NCBI GenBank assembly: GCA_030562195.1
Contig: CM060200.1
Location: 1,116,001-1,180,000 of the forward strand
Source: Nipponacmea schrenckii
Lineage: Eukaryota > Mollusca > Gastropoda > Lottiidae
Length of the DNA: 64,000 bases
Direction of reading: 5' to 3'
Position numbers and translations under genes: made by a program. The notes under the pieces were generated by a model. The model ran no database searches, was not told the DNA's origin, and worked only from the letters and a program-made list of their open reading frames with translations. Each line of letters begins with the position of its first letter. Position 1 is the first letter of the stretch. This document shows positions 11,807 through 22,331 of this stretch, in pieces.

Positions 11807-12705
11807 GTGTTGTTACTCAGTAGTCATTTGGATTGCCGTCTGCTAGGTCTATGGTGTTACTCAGTAGTCATTTGGATTGTCGTCTGCTATGTCAGTGTTG
11901 TCACTCAGTAGTCATTTGGATTGCCGTCTGCTAGGTCAGTGTTGTCACTCAGTAGTCATTTGGATTGTCGTCTGCTAGGTCAGTGTTGTCACTCAGTAGT
12001 CATTTGGATTGCCGTCTGCTAGGTCTATGGTGTTACTCAGTAGTCATTTGGATTGTCGTCTGCTAGGTCAGTGGTGTCACTCAGTAGTCATTTGGATTGC
12101 CATCTGCTAGGTCAGTGTTGTCACTCAGTAGTCATTTGGATTGTCGTCTGCTAGGTCAGTGGTGTCACTCAGTAGTCATTTGGATTGTCGTCTGCTAGGT
12201 CAGTGGTGTTACTCAGTAGTCATTTGGATTGTCGTCTGCTATGGTCAGTGTGTTGTCACTCAGTAGTCATTTGGATTGTCGTCTGCTAGGTCAGTGGTGT
12301 TACTCAGTAGTCATTTGGATTGTCGTCTGCAAGGTCAGTGTTGTCACTCAGTAGTCATTTGGATTGTCGTCTGCTAGGTCAGTGGTGTTACTCAGTAGTC
12401 ATTTGGATTGTCGTCTGCTAGGTCAGTGTTGTCACTCAGTAGTCATTTGGATTGTCGTCTGCTAGGTCAGTGGTGTTACTCACTAGTCATTTGGATTGTC
12501 GTCTGCTAGGTCAGTGGTGTCACTCAGTAGGTATTTGGATTGCCGTCTGTTTGGTCAGTGGTGTTACTCAGTAGTCATTTGGATTGTCGTCTGCTATATC
12601 AGTGTTGTCACTCAGTAGTCATTTGGATTGTCGTCTGCTATGTCAGTGTTGTCACTCAGTAGTCATTTGGATTGTCGTCTGCTAGGTCAGTGGTGTTACT
12701 TAGTT
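11807..12705. repeat. 44-bp minisatellite with partial dimer order
   Basis: About 20 copies of a 44-bp unit (tcagtagtcatttggattg, then tcgtctgctaggtcagtg). The linker is either gttgtcac or gtgttac, and from about 12200 to 12480 the two types alternate, giving an 88-bp higher-order period. Copies are otherwise nearly identical. Confidence 0.93.
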
Positions 12706-12961
12706 TGTAGCTTATAGGTTAATTCTAATTTGCTGAGGCGCAGCCCTCATGGTTCCCACCGTAAAGACAGTGCCCAACCTATGACTGTAAGGTTTTTGGT
12801 ATGATTCACTCTCAATATGAATAGAATATTGGTTATTAAACAGCAAGTGTTTAAAATATATGCTATATTGAATAATGATTCAGAGATTTAAATATCAGCT
12901 TTGACTAAGCAGAGTATTTAAAGGTACACTTCCTCTTAGGGTTGACCAAATTATCAACATT

Positions 12962-13635
12962 TTAAAGTGATACTGCACCTTAGAATGAATATAAATTCAA
13001 GTTCTCAAGAATGGTAAAATCTGGAAAACTCACAAAACTAAGTAAATATATACACTTATTGACCAAGTTTGAAATATAACACCTGGTAAGTCTAACTGAT
13101 GAATATATACTCTTATTGACCAAGTTTGAGATTTATAATCAGGTAAATCTAACTGATGAATATATACTCTTATTAACCAAGTTTGAGATTTATAATCAGG
13201 TAAATCTAACTGATGAATATATACTCTTATTGACCAAGTTTGAGATTTATAATCAGGTAATCTAACTGATGAATATATCTCTTTAAATTGAAAAACATTA
13301 TCTAACTTGTATAACATCACCAGTACAGTTTAACAGTGATCTGGAATATATACTCTTATTAACCAAGTCTGAGATGTATAATCAGGTAAATCTAACCCAG
13401 TGAATATATACTCTTATTGACCAAGTTTGAGATTTATAATCAGGTAAATCTAACCGATGAATATATACTCTTATTAACCAAGTTTGAGATTTATAATCAG
13501 TAAATCTAACTGATGAATATATACTCTTATTAACCAAGTTTGAGATTTATAATAGGTAAATCTAACTGATGAATATACTCTTATTGATCAAGTTGGAGAT
13601 TGTAAATGTTGTGTTCTTCTGAAGTATTCCTTTAA
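12962..13635. mobile_element. TTAA-flanked MITE, internally expanded
   Basis: The left end begins TTAAAGTGATACTGC. The right end, read on the other strand, begins TTAAAGGAATACTTC, so imperfect terminal inverted repeats sit inside TTAA on both sides. The same ends occur on the element at 36024-36340. Here the interior has been replaced or expanded by a 57-bp tandem array. No transposase is encoded. Confidence 0.7.
13057..13600. repeat. 57-bp tandem array inside the MITE
   Basis: About ten copies of a 57-bp unit (gaatatatactcttattg, accaagtttgagatttata, atcaggtaaatctaactgat). The array is interrupted at 13279-13345 by a copy of the flank that also lies at 13631-13700, so part of the array plus its flank was duplicated as a block. 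The 96-codon - strand frame here is a repeat artefact. Confidence 0.88.
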
Positions 13636-14302
13636 ATTGACAAAACATTGACTCAAAACCTTGTCACAACATCACCAGACAGTTTAACAGTAATCTGGCA
13701 TTTTCCGCATTTCTCACATTGTCAAAGCATTTGTAGGCAATGACTATAAGTGACTATCAGTGACTAAGCAGTGACTATTGGTGACTAGACGGTGCCATTG
13801 ATTTTTGCTAGTTTCTTGACTTCTGTGATTTTACATCTCATCATACATTTCCTTGTTGGTTTTCCTTTGACATCAACTGTCTCTGGGTAAATAAGTCTAC
13901 ATGTAATAGATATTGTATAATTGATAATCAAGTCTACACAATGGGAGGCATATATGAGGGAAAAACCAAGGAGTAACAGAAGAGACCAATGAAATGAAAG
14001 TATAGTATGAGCCAATGAGAATAGAGTATTATAGTCTAGTACAGTGTATAGTGAGTATATAACAGGTCGGGTCTGATAAGAAACTTTATAGTTCATTGTA
14101 GCCTTGTAGACCTTAAACTATAGGACTTGTTAGAAAGTTTTAAAATTTTTAGAAACAGATGACAAGTATACTTGAATTGCAAACAGGATTTGAATTTTGT
14201 TATCAAGAATTAACAGTGAAATTTTTTAATCCAAGGATTTTGTACAAGAGTTATAAGTAAAAAACTTGTGAACACTATTAAATAAAGAAAGTTACAATCG
14301 CG
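13636..14302. other. Unannotated stretch
   Basis: Holds the duplicated flank of the preceding array (to about 13700) and short diverged repeats of gtgacta near 13740-13790. A 103-codon - strand frame at 13785-14096 shows no recognisable domain. Confidence 0.4.
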
Positions 14303-14432
14303 ATGCCAGTTTTATGCACCACAATGACAACCTTAGTGGAACAGCGTCGCCACCAACAGTGTATAGACAGCGTCATAGTTACCATGAAACAGGAGGCACT
14401 GCTGCTCAGACTGACAAGTTCCTGCTATGACT
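14303..14432 (+). CDS. Candidate alternative first exon of PDE4
   Basis: An ATG at 14303 opens 43 codons rich in Leu, Thr, Gln and Arg, beginning M-P-V-L-C-T-T. They end at a strong donor (ct|gtaagt at 14433). The frame leaves the exon in phase 1, the phase required by the first conserved PDE4 exon at 26326, so the two could be joined into a 489-residue protein. Against this, the codon formed at the junction would be Tyr, not the conserved Asp, and the peptide resembles nothing I recognise. It could be another gene's exon or chance. Confidence 0.3.
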
Positions 14433-14810
14433 GTAAGTAATTCAAATCTATTTTTTGGGAATAAAAGAAATATTCTGTAGGAATTTTAGGTCCTGTAAAA
14501 ATTCTGAAAGCCTTAAGCATTTCAAAGTTTCAATTCGGGGACATTTTTTGAATCACAGAAAAAGTTAAATATTTGGGTATCAGGTAATATTTCTGAGGAG
14601 TTAAACACAGTATATATTTTATATTATAAGTAAACTGAAAGTTTATATAAGTATCGTAGACTCAATTACATTAATTATGACCCTGAAACATTTCTACTTA
14701 AACTGTATGTAGCACTGTAATTATGTTGTCAGTTTTTGTAATTGGTTTATATCGTATTTACTTACATAAGTATGCTCTTACAAAACAGTATGAAATAAAA
14801 GTGAGAGTGT

Positions 14811-14851
14811 AGGGAGGGAGGGGAGGGGGGGGAGGGGGAGAGAGAGTCTAT
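14811..14851 (+). other. G-rich tract, possible G-quadruplex
   Basis: At least four runs of three or more G separated by single A residues, ending in a GA repeat. This is the densest purine tract in the window and fits the G-quadruplex pattern on the + strand. Confidence 0.6.
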
Positions 14852-15775
14852 CCTTGTTATAAAACAGCAGTGATTATATAGGCTATTAACAATAATCCTG
14901 AATGCTTTAGAATACTGAGGTTATGTTTGGATATGTGGTTATAAGACCTATAGCATGTCTAGTTATTTACCACACTGTTATACTGGTAATAAGTGGATTT
15001 CAACCTATTTTTTCTCTAGTGTTTGGGTGTTTGATAATCAGATTGTTATTGCTTTCAGACAGTTTATGTTATTGATATTCTATCTGTATCTAGGATTGAA
15101 TATACCACTGTTATGAAATGATATTGAAATTTTTTAAAAAGACGGTAAAACAACAAGGCTAAATTCTATAATTGATTTTTAATTGTTTGTTGTATTTTAA
15201 GATGTTTTCAATGAGTTTTAGAATTTATAAATATTTAGATTTAAATAAAATTTCATAAATATTAAAACCAACTGCCTCAATATTTATTTTAATAATCAAA
15301 ACAAATTTTGTTAAATTTTAAAAAAAAGTTGATATGGAGATAAATATTGGAGTGAGATTTAACAGATTTTTATTCTATTTTAGTTGCTCGTTTAAATTTT
15401 AAGTTATGTAAATAAGGTTAAGACTTAGAAATTTAACTTGAAAGAAAACAGATTTGAGTCTGTGAGTTTATAAATGATTAAATGAACAAATGAATAAATG
15501 AGTAAATGAATGAATGAATAAAATTACTTAAAACTTGAACTTGTCCTTAAGACTAATTCATAATTTACCAAAGAAAAACTACTTATAAATTGTCAACTAT
15601 AATTGAGGCCATTACGGATGTAAAATCTTATCATATGAATAGGTTTTCATAATTTCTCTATAAATTGATAGAAATACCATAGTTTATTTATAAAACTATT
15701 TCTAAGAATTATCTTTCTGTCCTTTAACTTTTGCTTTATTTTTAGTTCAAGGAAATACACTAGGGTACTTATATG

Positions 15776-15975
15776 ACTGAATGAATAAATGAATGAATGA
15801 ACACCCTTATGAATGAATGAAAACCCTTATGAATGAATGAATGAAAGTATGAATGAATAAACAGTCTATTAAACAAAGAATGAATGAACAGTCTTATGAA
15901 CAAAGGATGAATGAATAAATGAACAAATAAATGAATGAATGAATGAGCGAGCTTATGAATGAATGAATAATATAT
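15776..15975. repeat. Imperfect (tgaa)n microsatellite
   Basis: About 200 bp of degenerate aatgaatg repeats, also aaacccttatgaatgaatg phrases. On the - strand it reads as a false His/Ser/Phe/Ile-rich peptide. A shorter relative is at 15478-15522. Confidence 0.9.
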
Positions 15976-16837
15976 CAAAATAATTGAAATTTGAATTACA
16001 AAACAATAAACAAACAAGTTTAAATTTGATTTCCTAATTGTGTAGATCAGGGATAAGAATCTGTCCAACGTTTCCCATCCTGTTAGTGTTATTTAACAGT
16101 GGAGAGTTAACACAGTAGAAATGTGTAATGTGTCCATCCTGTTTGAGGTCCCTCCTTTCTTCACCGCTTGACGAAATCTTGACGTCACTTGACAGACTAC
16201 CAACAATAAACAAAGCTAACCAAAAGGTCGATAACTTACCCAATGAAAAAACATAAAAATCTGAAAAAAAGATGACAAAAATATAATAATGAAATTGTAG
16301 AAAAAGTTGATAAAAAAAAAAGATATTTGATATGATAAAGGCTTTTTGAAGGATTGAATTAAAAAATAAAACATCTTAAAATTAATAAAAAATGTTTTAA
16401 CTTTATTTAATGGCTTAATAGTTAATTGATACATTTTTTTTAGTTTTTTTTTTTTAAAATTTGAGACTTGAGAATGAAATGGCAAGTTTTATCAAATTTT
16501 AAAAAGTTAACCTCTAAAAATATGAACAGTACATTTCAAGATTCTCAGTTGAAATTTCTTAGAAATGTAATAAGTTTGTAAAAAAGATCAAAATATTTTG
16601 GCTGGTATTCTATATGTAAATTTGATTACTGAGTAATTTTACTGGAAGATTGAGTCAGCTATCGTTAGCTAGCGTGACCCCACATTGGTTACTATCTTGA
16701 TAATGAAACGTCTTGACGTCAGAGAATTGACCTTCTAACTGAGTGCAGAGATTGTGAGATATTTTGGCAATATGTCAGTAGGCTAGAATGGAATTCCATC
16801 AAGTTTTATAGATTTATGTCAGTTTGAAAAGTAAGTC

Positions 16838-17104
16838 AACCTAGAGGGTGTATAGGATGGTAGTAATTTTACAAAAGAAGCCAACATTGAGGGTGTAAAG
16901 GGTTTTAGTGCTTTGATCTAGAATTTGAAAACTGTTTTTAGTGAAAACATAAGTCAGCCAACCTAGAGGGTGTAAAAGGTTATTGTAAAGAAGCAGTAAG
17001 CCAACCTAGAGGGTGTAAAGGGTTATAGTAAAGATAGCAGCAAGCCAACCTAGAGGGTGTAAAAGGTAATTGTAAAGAAAGCAGTAAGCCAACCTAGAGG
17101 GGGT
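16838..17104. repeat. 43-45 bp minisatellite, first block
   Basis: Five to six copies of a unit with gtaagccaacctagagggtg and taaagggttatagtaaag; copies start near 16840, 16958, 17001, 17045 and 17090. The same unit forms a second block at 21518-21885, 4.4 kb away in the same orientation. Confidence 0.85.
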
Positions 17105-20100
17105 GGTAATTCCAACCAATTATTAACGTAAAAAAACCAATTTATATTTTGAAGTCACTAAAAAACTATTATAACCAATTCGAAAACCAATTAATATTAT
17201 TCTCAAACAAAATAGTAACAATTAATTAACTATTGATTATCCAGTCAAATTATTTTGATAACAGTTTAACGATCCAGTAAAAGTGATGTGTTTATCTAAT
17301 TACTGATTAATGACTCAGTTAATTTTCTTCGTTAACCTTGACCTAATGATTTGGTAATTACCAATCGAATGATGTCACCCATCCTGTTGGTCTTGATATT
17401 TCCCCATAAACTTGACGATTTATTTGATATTTCCTTCCCAGCATGCGGTCGATATGGATTCATTAACGTCATTGTCAGTTTTGATTCATAGCAACTCAAG
17501 AATAAAGATTTTTTCCGGAGCCTGGGGTCGAATAAAACATCAACATCGAGATGCCCCACTGACAACTGAAACAAACCAATCAAAACACAGTATGGATAAA
17601 GAAATATCTAGTTGTCTGGATTGTTTTGATTTCAGTTTTTCTAGCCAATCAAGATTGAGTACATTAAAAAAATAAAATGTTTCCTTAAATAATCAAACTA
17701 AAGGAAACTAGAAAAAGAATAAATAACGGCCTTGATTTTTTTCAAAAACTATTTTCATTGGTCAGTAAACACATAAAATATAATCTGAATAAATTATTTT
17801 TGATCCAATACATTCAATCCGTGGAAAATGACAATAAATTAAATAAATCGTAGATGATATGATGAATTGATCTAGACTACATTGTTTCTCCGACCAAACA
17901 CAATACTGTATTCAGTAAAGGCAATTTTAGTAGTCTGGGACAAGTTTTTGTAGACGACCTAAATGATTTGTTTCCTGTGATTAATGGCTTATTGGACATG
18001 TCCTGAAGTTCGCAAGTATAATGACGTAAATCAAGCATGTTTTATGAAAGGTTGTCAGTCAAGTTGAAGGCCAGGGTGAAATTTCCTTGAAAAAAATATA
18101 AAATATTGAACAATGTTTTTAAAAAAATTGTTATACTTTCCTCTTTCGGTGCAGAAATTTCAAAAAGTTCAAATAAAACATAAAACTTCAATTGTTTTTT
18201 TTTTTAGATCAGTTCAATAATTCTGAATCATTTGAATATTTCAATGACAAACCATGGCAACAATCAATTAAACAATTTATCATTTAGTGTAACCTGAGTA
18301 ATACTGACTTACTCACTCATTCCATCACGTGGCTGGTTACAACTTGTTTTAGAAAATTTAAAATTTAAAATTCACAGTCTGGAAATTATGTAAATGCATT
18401 TCAGATTGACAGAAAATAAATCAAAATTCAGTTTTAAGGCAGAAAGGCTGGTTTTTAAACTTCGTTTATGGTAACATGAACTTGGCCATAGTTTAAAAGT
18501 GCAATGGCCGACATTTAACTTTCAAAATGTCACGTTTTTCATGAATTTAGCGTATTTTTTAAAATTTTCATTCAAAAGAATTTGAGGGAGTTTATTTTAT
18601 CCGTGTGCATGAGAATAGATCATGAACTGTAAGCGTAAAATTAGAAATCTTATTTGTAAATTTGTCTGTAAATCAAACATTAAATATTGTACAAATGTCA
18701 GTGACAAAACTCCATTGCTGACTGAAACATGATGACATAGTGAGCGTAAAAATATGAAATAATATTTCTGGTGTATAATTATTAAAAGAGTTAAGGATGG
18801 TTTAAAATTCTTATAAATGCGGATACCACACCAGGAGACCTTTACTTGAAATATGAGAAAAATTCAACTACAGATAAAAAGTCTTGTGATGTTTCAACGA
18901 GGGTTCTCCTGTCTTCACCAAGCAATGATAATGTTTGATGCAGACCAAAGTACCCACTTAAGGAGGTTTTTTGATCAACAGCCCAATGAGATGATCAAGA
19001 AATTTTGTTTTATTCAAAATGCTGGGTTTTTTTTAACATCGTTCCGGGTATGTCCTGGAAAATGAATCATAACTACAACCTCTTTGTCTAGCGTCGTGAC
19101 AACTTGACATGGTTGAAACAAGATGTCTTCTGCCACTATTAAGTTGTCAAGGAGATCATGTTTTGATTTTTTTTCCTGGTTTATCCATCAAAAAATTTGA
19201 CAATTTGCTAATATTTTGAAGATATCAATTTATCAGGGATTGTAATTCAGTTGTTTTTTTATTTTGTTGTCTGATTGTTGATTGTTGAAATACGTAAATA
19301 CAAATCCTATTATTCACAATCAAAAAAGGATCTCAGCAGGAAATAAATGGAAATAGAGCAATGCAGGGAGAACCCTGTCTCCATGGAATTGTAATTCATC
19401 CTAGAAAATTGGATATTCTATTGACCTAGATTTGAAACCAATGTATTAATATCTAGTTGACTTTTGACATCTCATTTGTATGCGATTCGATTCCCCATCA
19501 ATCTGATAGATTAAAAATATAGACTTGTCTTTGTATATCAGAAAATTCTAATTTGTAACAGTAAGTTCCACATTCCCTCATGAGCTGTACTATATTACAC
19601 TTGTGGACTAACCTATAAATTCAATTGATTAAAGATCATCTCATGTTTCGGGTATTGAATCATCATCAGGACAGATAGTTTTAGAAATGGGTTGATTTAC
19701 GCTAGGCAGTTCCATTCGTAACATTCTGAAATGAGTCACATAAGTCATATAAAAGTTTTATAAAAAAAAAATAATTCAGTGAAATTTTTTATAACGATAG
19801 ATTTTTGTGGAATTGCCAAAAGCTGTTGGAAACTTTTTATAGTACTGACTCTGTGACAATCAGACCCTAGAGATCTCGTTCACGGGATCGAAATGTATTT
19901 GATTAATTAATTAACATGAAGCCAATTATTCTGCGTGTATTACTCGAACATTTGATACCTTCTCATCTTAATTCATCTTCATAGGTCCACGCATTATCGC
20001 TAGTTTTCTGATTGGCTGTCAAAGACTTGACTCTTAACCCAATTTGTCTTGACATTTAGGTTTAATCTTCGGCCAGTGATTCCTATCAGTACTGACCTCA

Positions 20101-21517
20101 ATCTGGCAACAATTGGGTTATTAACGCAGGGCAAATACGATATGACATGTAACCTGATATAGAGTAAAATGATGTTCCACTGTTAGAATGCTTCTAATTG
20201 GTTGAGTTTTTATGACGGCCCATCCTTTTATTGGTCATTGGTCTCGTTCTACGAACTTTCTCCAGGAATATAGTGAGGTCATTATCTTGAACAAAATGAG
20301 ACTCGTTGTTGAAAGTGTTTTGATTGGTTCAGCGCTATTTACCCATCAATTTGATTGGTCAAGCTCTAAGAACTCTATTTAACAATATATGTAGGCCTAT
20401 TCTGTGACGTTATATCAAAGAGATGTACGATATACTCTTGGTTTGTTATGAGTGCTTTTATTGTTAGAGTAGTATGTTACCTGCGATTTGATTGGTTGAT
20501 AAGAGTGTTTACAGCTGTTTGATTGGTTAACGGACATTCCTAATTACTGACATGTAAAGAATATTACTTTTTTTTTGTTAATAAAGAGATTCGATACAAG
20601 CAATCTTATCTTAATAGTATAGAATTTCTATCAGCCGTCATTCCTGCAGGATGTGTTAGTTACTTGATTCTCTGGGAATATTGGAATTTTATCTTTTTAT
20701 CATCCTAGGATAGGTTGATAATGTATCAAAGATTTTCTCATGCAATATTAACGAGTATTGCCAACTAATTAACAGAGTTCTTCATGTTGTAAAACTTTAT
20801 AATGGTCTTCAAACTCTCTGGTAAGATTTTGTGTTTTGTAAAATAGTTTTCATTGTGCTTAGCTTTACATTCTTTAGATTGGCTGCATGGAAAGTTTAGT
20901 ATAAGATTAAAAGATTTACATCTTCTTTGATGGCTAGCTGGTATCATAACTTTAACCAATGATAATGGGTTTAATTTTTTTTTATATATTGAAAATTCAC
21001 TTGGCATTTGCTTTCTAAACTAAGTCAAAGCCGAAGATCAAAACCATGGAAACTCAGATATTTTAGTAGACCAAAACCATGGAAATTTTAGCTGAAAAGA
21101 TGGCAATAATATATCAAACTAAGATCTAGCGGAAAATAAAAGATAAATAAGATAAAATAAAAGATATAAATAAAGGTATCTTAGTAAAGTGCTGATGGAT
21201 ATCGTTCAACTATTTTTATAAATCTTGTAAAATATCTGTTTGAGGTCGAGATTAACCCATTTACTGATAACAAAAAATAGTTGAACTGGAATTCAGTGGA
21301 ATTTACTGGTCAGAAATTGACAAGCAACCTTATATGGTATCAACCATGGCGTTATAAGTCAAGAACTGAACAAAAAGCTTGTAGGTTGTAAAATAGTTTT
21401 TCATCTATGGCTTCCAAATTATTTATGATTGATTTTTTAAGGATTCATTTGAAAATGAAAAACAAAACAGATAAATAACTCAATCGAGTTAAATTAGGTT
21501 GATTTTTATTATTTCAA
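17105..21517. other. Large unannotated stretch, presumed PDE4 intron
   Basis: I looked for UCR1/UCR2 exons of PDE4 here and did not find one. ORFs at 17332-17675, 18853-19065 and 20765-21007 show no conserved domain, and the first pair overlap on opposite strands. Sequence is AT-rich with short T and A runs. Confidence 0.4.
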
Positions 21518-21885
21518 ATAGCCAACTTAGAGGATGTTATGGGTTTTAGTTATTATATTTACCATTTAGCCAACCTAGAGGATGTAAAGGGAGAATAAGA
21601 AATATTTCATATTTATTACTATTAATTGGTCATTGATGAAGCCTTGTAAGTCAACCTATAAAGGGTTGTAACGAGGATAGCAGTAAGCCAATCTAGAGGG
21701 TGTAAAGGGTTATAGTAAAGATAACAGTAAGCCAACCTAGAGGGTGTAAAGGGTTAAAGTAAAGATAGCAGTAAGCCAACCTAGAGGGTGTAAAAGATAG
21801 TAAAGATAGCAGTAAGCCAACCTAGAGGGTATAAAAGGGTTGTAGTAAAGATAACATTCAGTCAGCCTAGAGGATGTAAAGGGTT
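21518..21885. repeat. 43-45 bp minisatellite, second block
   Basis: Six copies (about 21573, 21688, 21732, 21777, 21818, 21861) of the same ccaacctagagggtg unit found at 16838-17104. Within the block the copies resemble each other and the earlier block about equally. Confidence 0.85.
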
Positions 21886-22291
21886 ACAGGTGTCAAAGAA
21901 GTAAGGCAAAAAAGTTAATGATTTCTCGTAACTAATTTGAATTCATCATTTATTTCTGGAAGTTCATAAAATCAAATCAATCATTTCATCCACTTCACAA
22001 AGTTTGATAAATCTTATTCAAATGAAAAAGACAGTCGTTAGTCTTGTCGATGAAATAATGAGTCATAAAAGACAATAAGAAACTCAGTAATGACTAAAGA
22101 ATTGTCTAATGGCACTATTGACCGTGATTCCTGCTAGAGTATGACGTCAGTGATGACCTAGTTCTAGGTATTGTCATACATTGTTATACTATGTTGTGTT
22201 ATATGGAATAAGTTTTAATAATATTGATGAAATGATTTCTAGTCATTCGAGCGTTAACTCTTGGTAACGAATGTAAGTTTGTTTTAATTCC
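21886..22291. other. Possible upstream region of the short PDE4 exon
   Basis: No repeats. If the 22292 start is real, this stretch should contain its promoter; I see no convincing TATA box. Confidence 0.25.
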
Positions 22292-22331
22292 ATGACGATG
22301 GTCGCTCAAACTGTTTCTCTTATTTTTTCTG
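22292..22331 (+). CDS. Candidate super-short first exon of PDE4
   Basis: An ATG at 22292 opens 13 codons (M-T-M-V-A-Q-T-V-S-L-I-F-S) plus one G, then a consensus donor g|gtaagt at 22332. Joined to the exon at 26326 the split codon becomes G|AC, Asp. This is the residue conserved in PDE4s, where UCR2 ends ...Phe-Leu-Asp-Lys-Gln; the junction here reads Phe-Ser-Asp-Lys-Gln. The resulting protein would be 459 residues and lack UCR1 and UCR2 entirely. Super-short PDE4 isoforms with private first exons are known in mammals, though those keep part of UCR2. Because the exon is tiny, chance cannot be excluded. Confidence 0.45.

Larger units (their letters stand above)
14433..16837. other. Presumed intron sequence with microsatellites
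   Basis: AT-rich, with no conserved exon seen. Contains a G-run tract (14811-14851) and two tetranucleotide arrays (15478-15522 and 15776-15975). Open frames on the - strand at 15769-16485 come from the tetranucleotide array and low-complexity AT sequence. Confidence 0.45.

Noticed and set aside
13030..13320. 96-codon - strand repetitive ORF
   Set aside because: A 57-bp repeat is a multiple of three, so any open frame persists; no start context or domain.
15769..16068. 99-codon His/Phe/Ile-rich - strand ORF
   Set aside because: Produced by the (tgaa)n microsatellite.
17332..17675. Overlapping ORFs on both strands (83 and 87 codons) as a PDE4 UCR exon
   Set aside because: No UCR1 or UCR2 motif in either, and no fitting splice phase.
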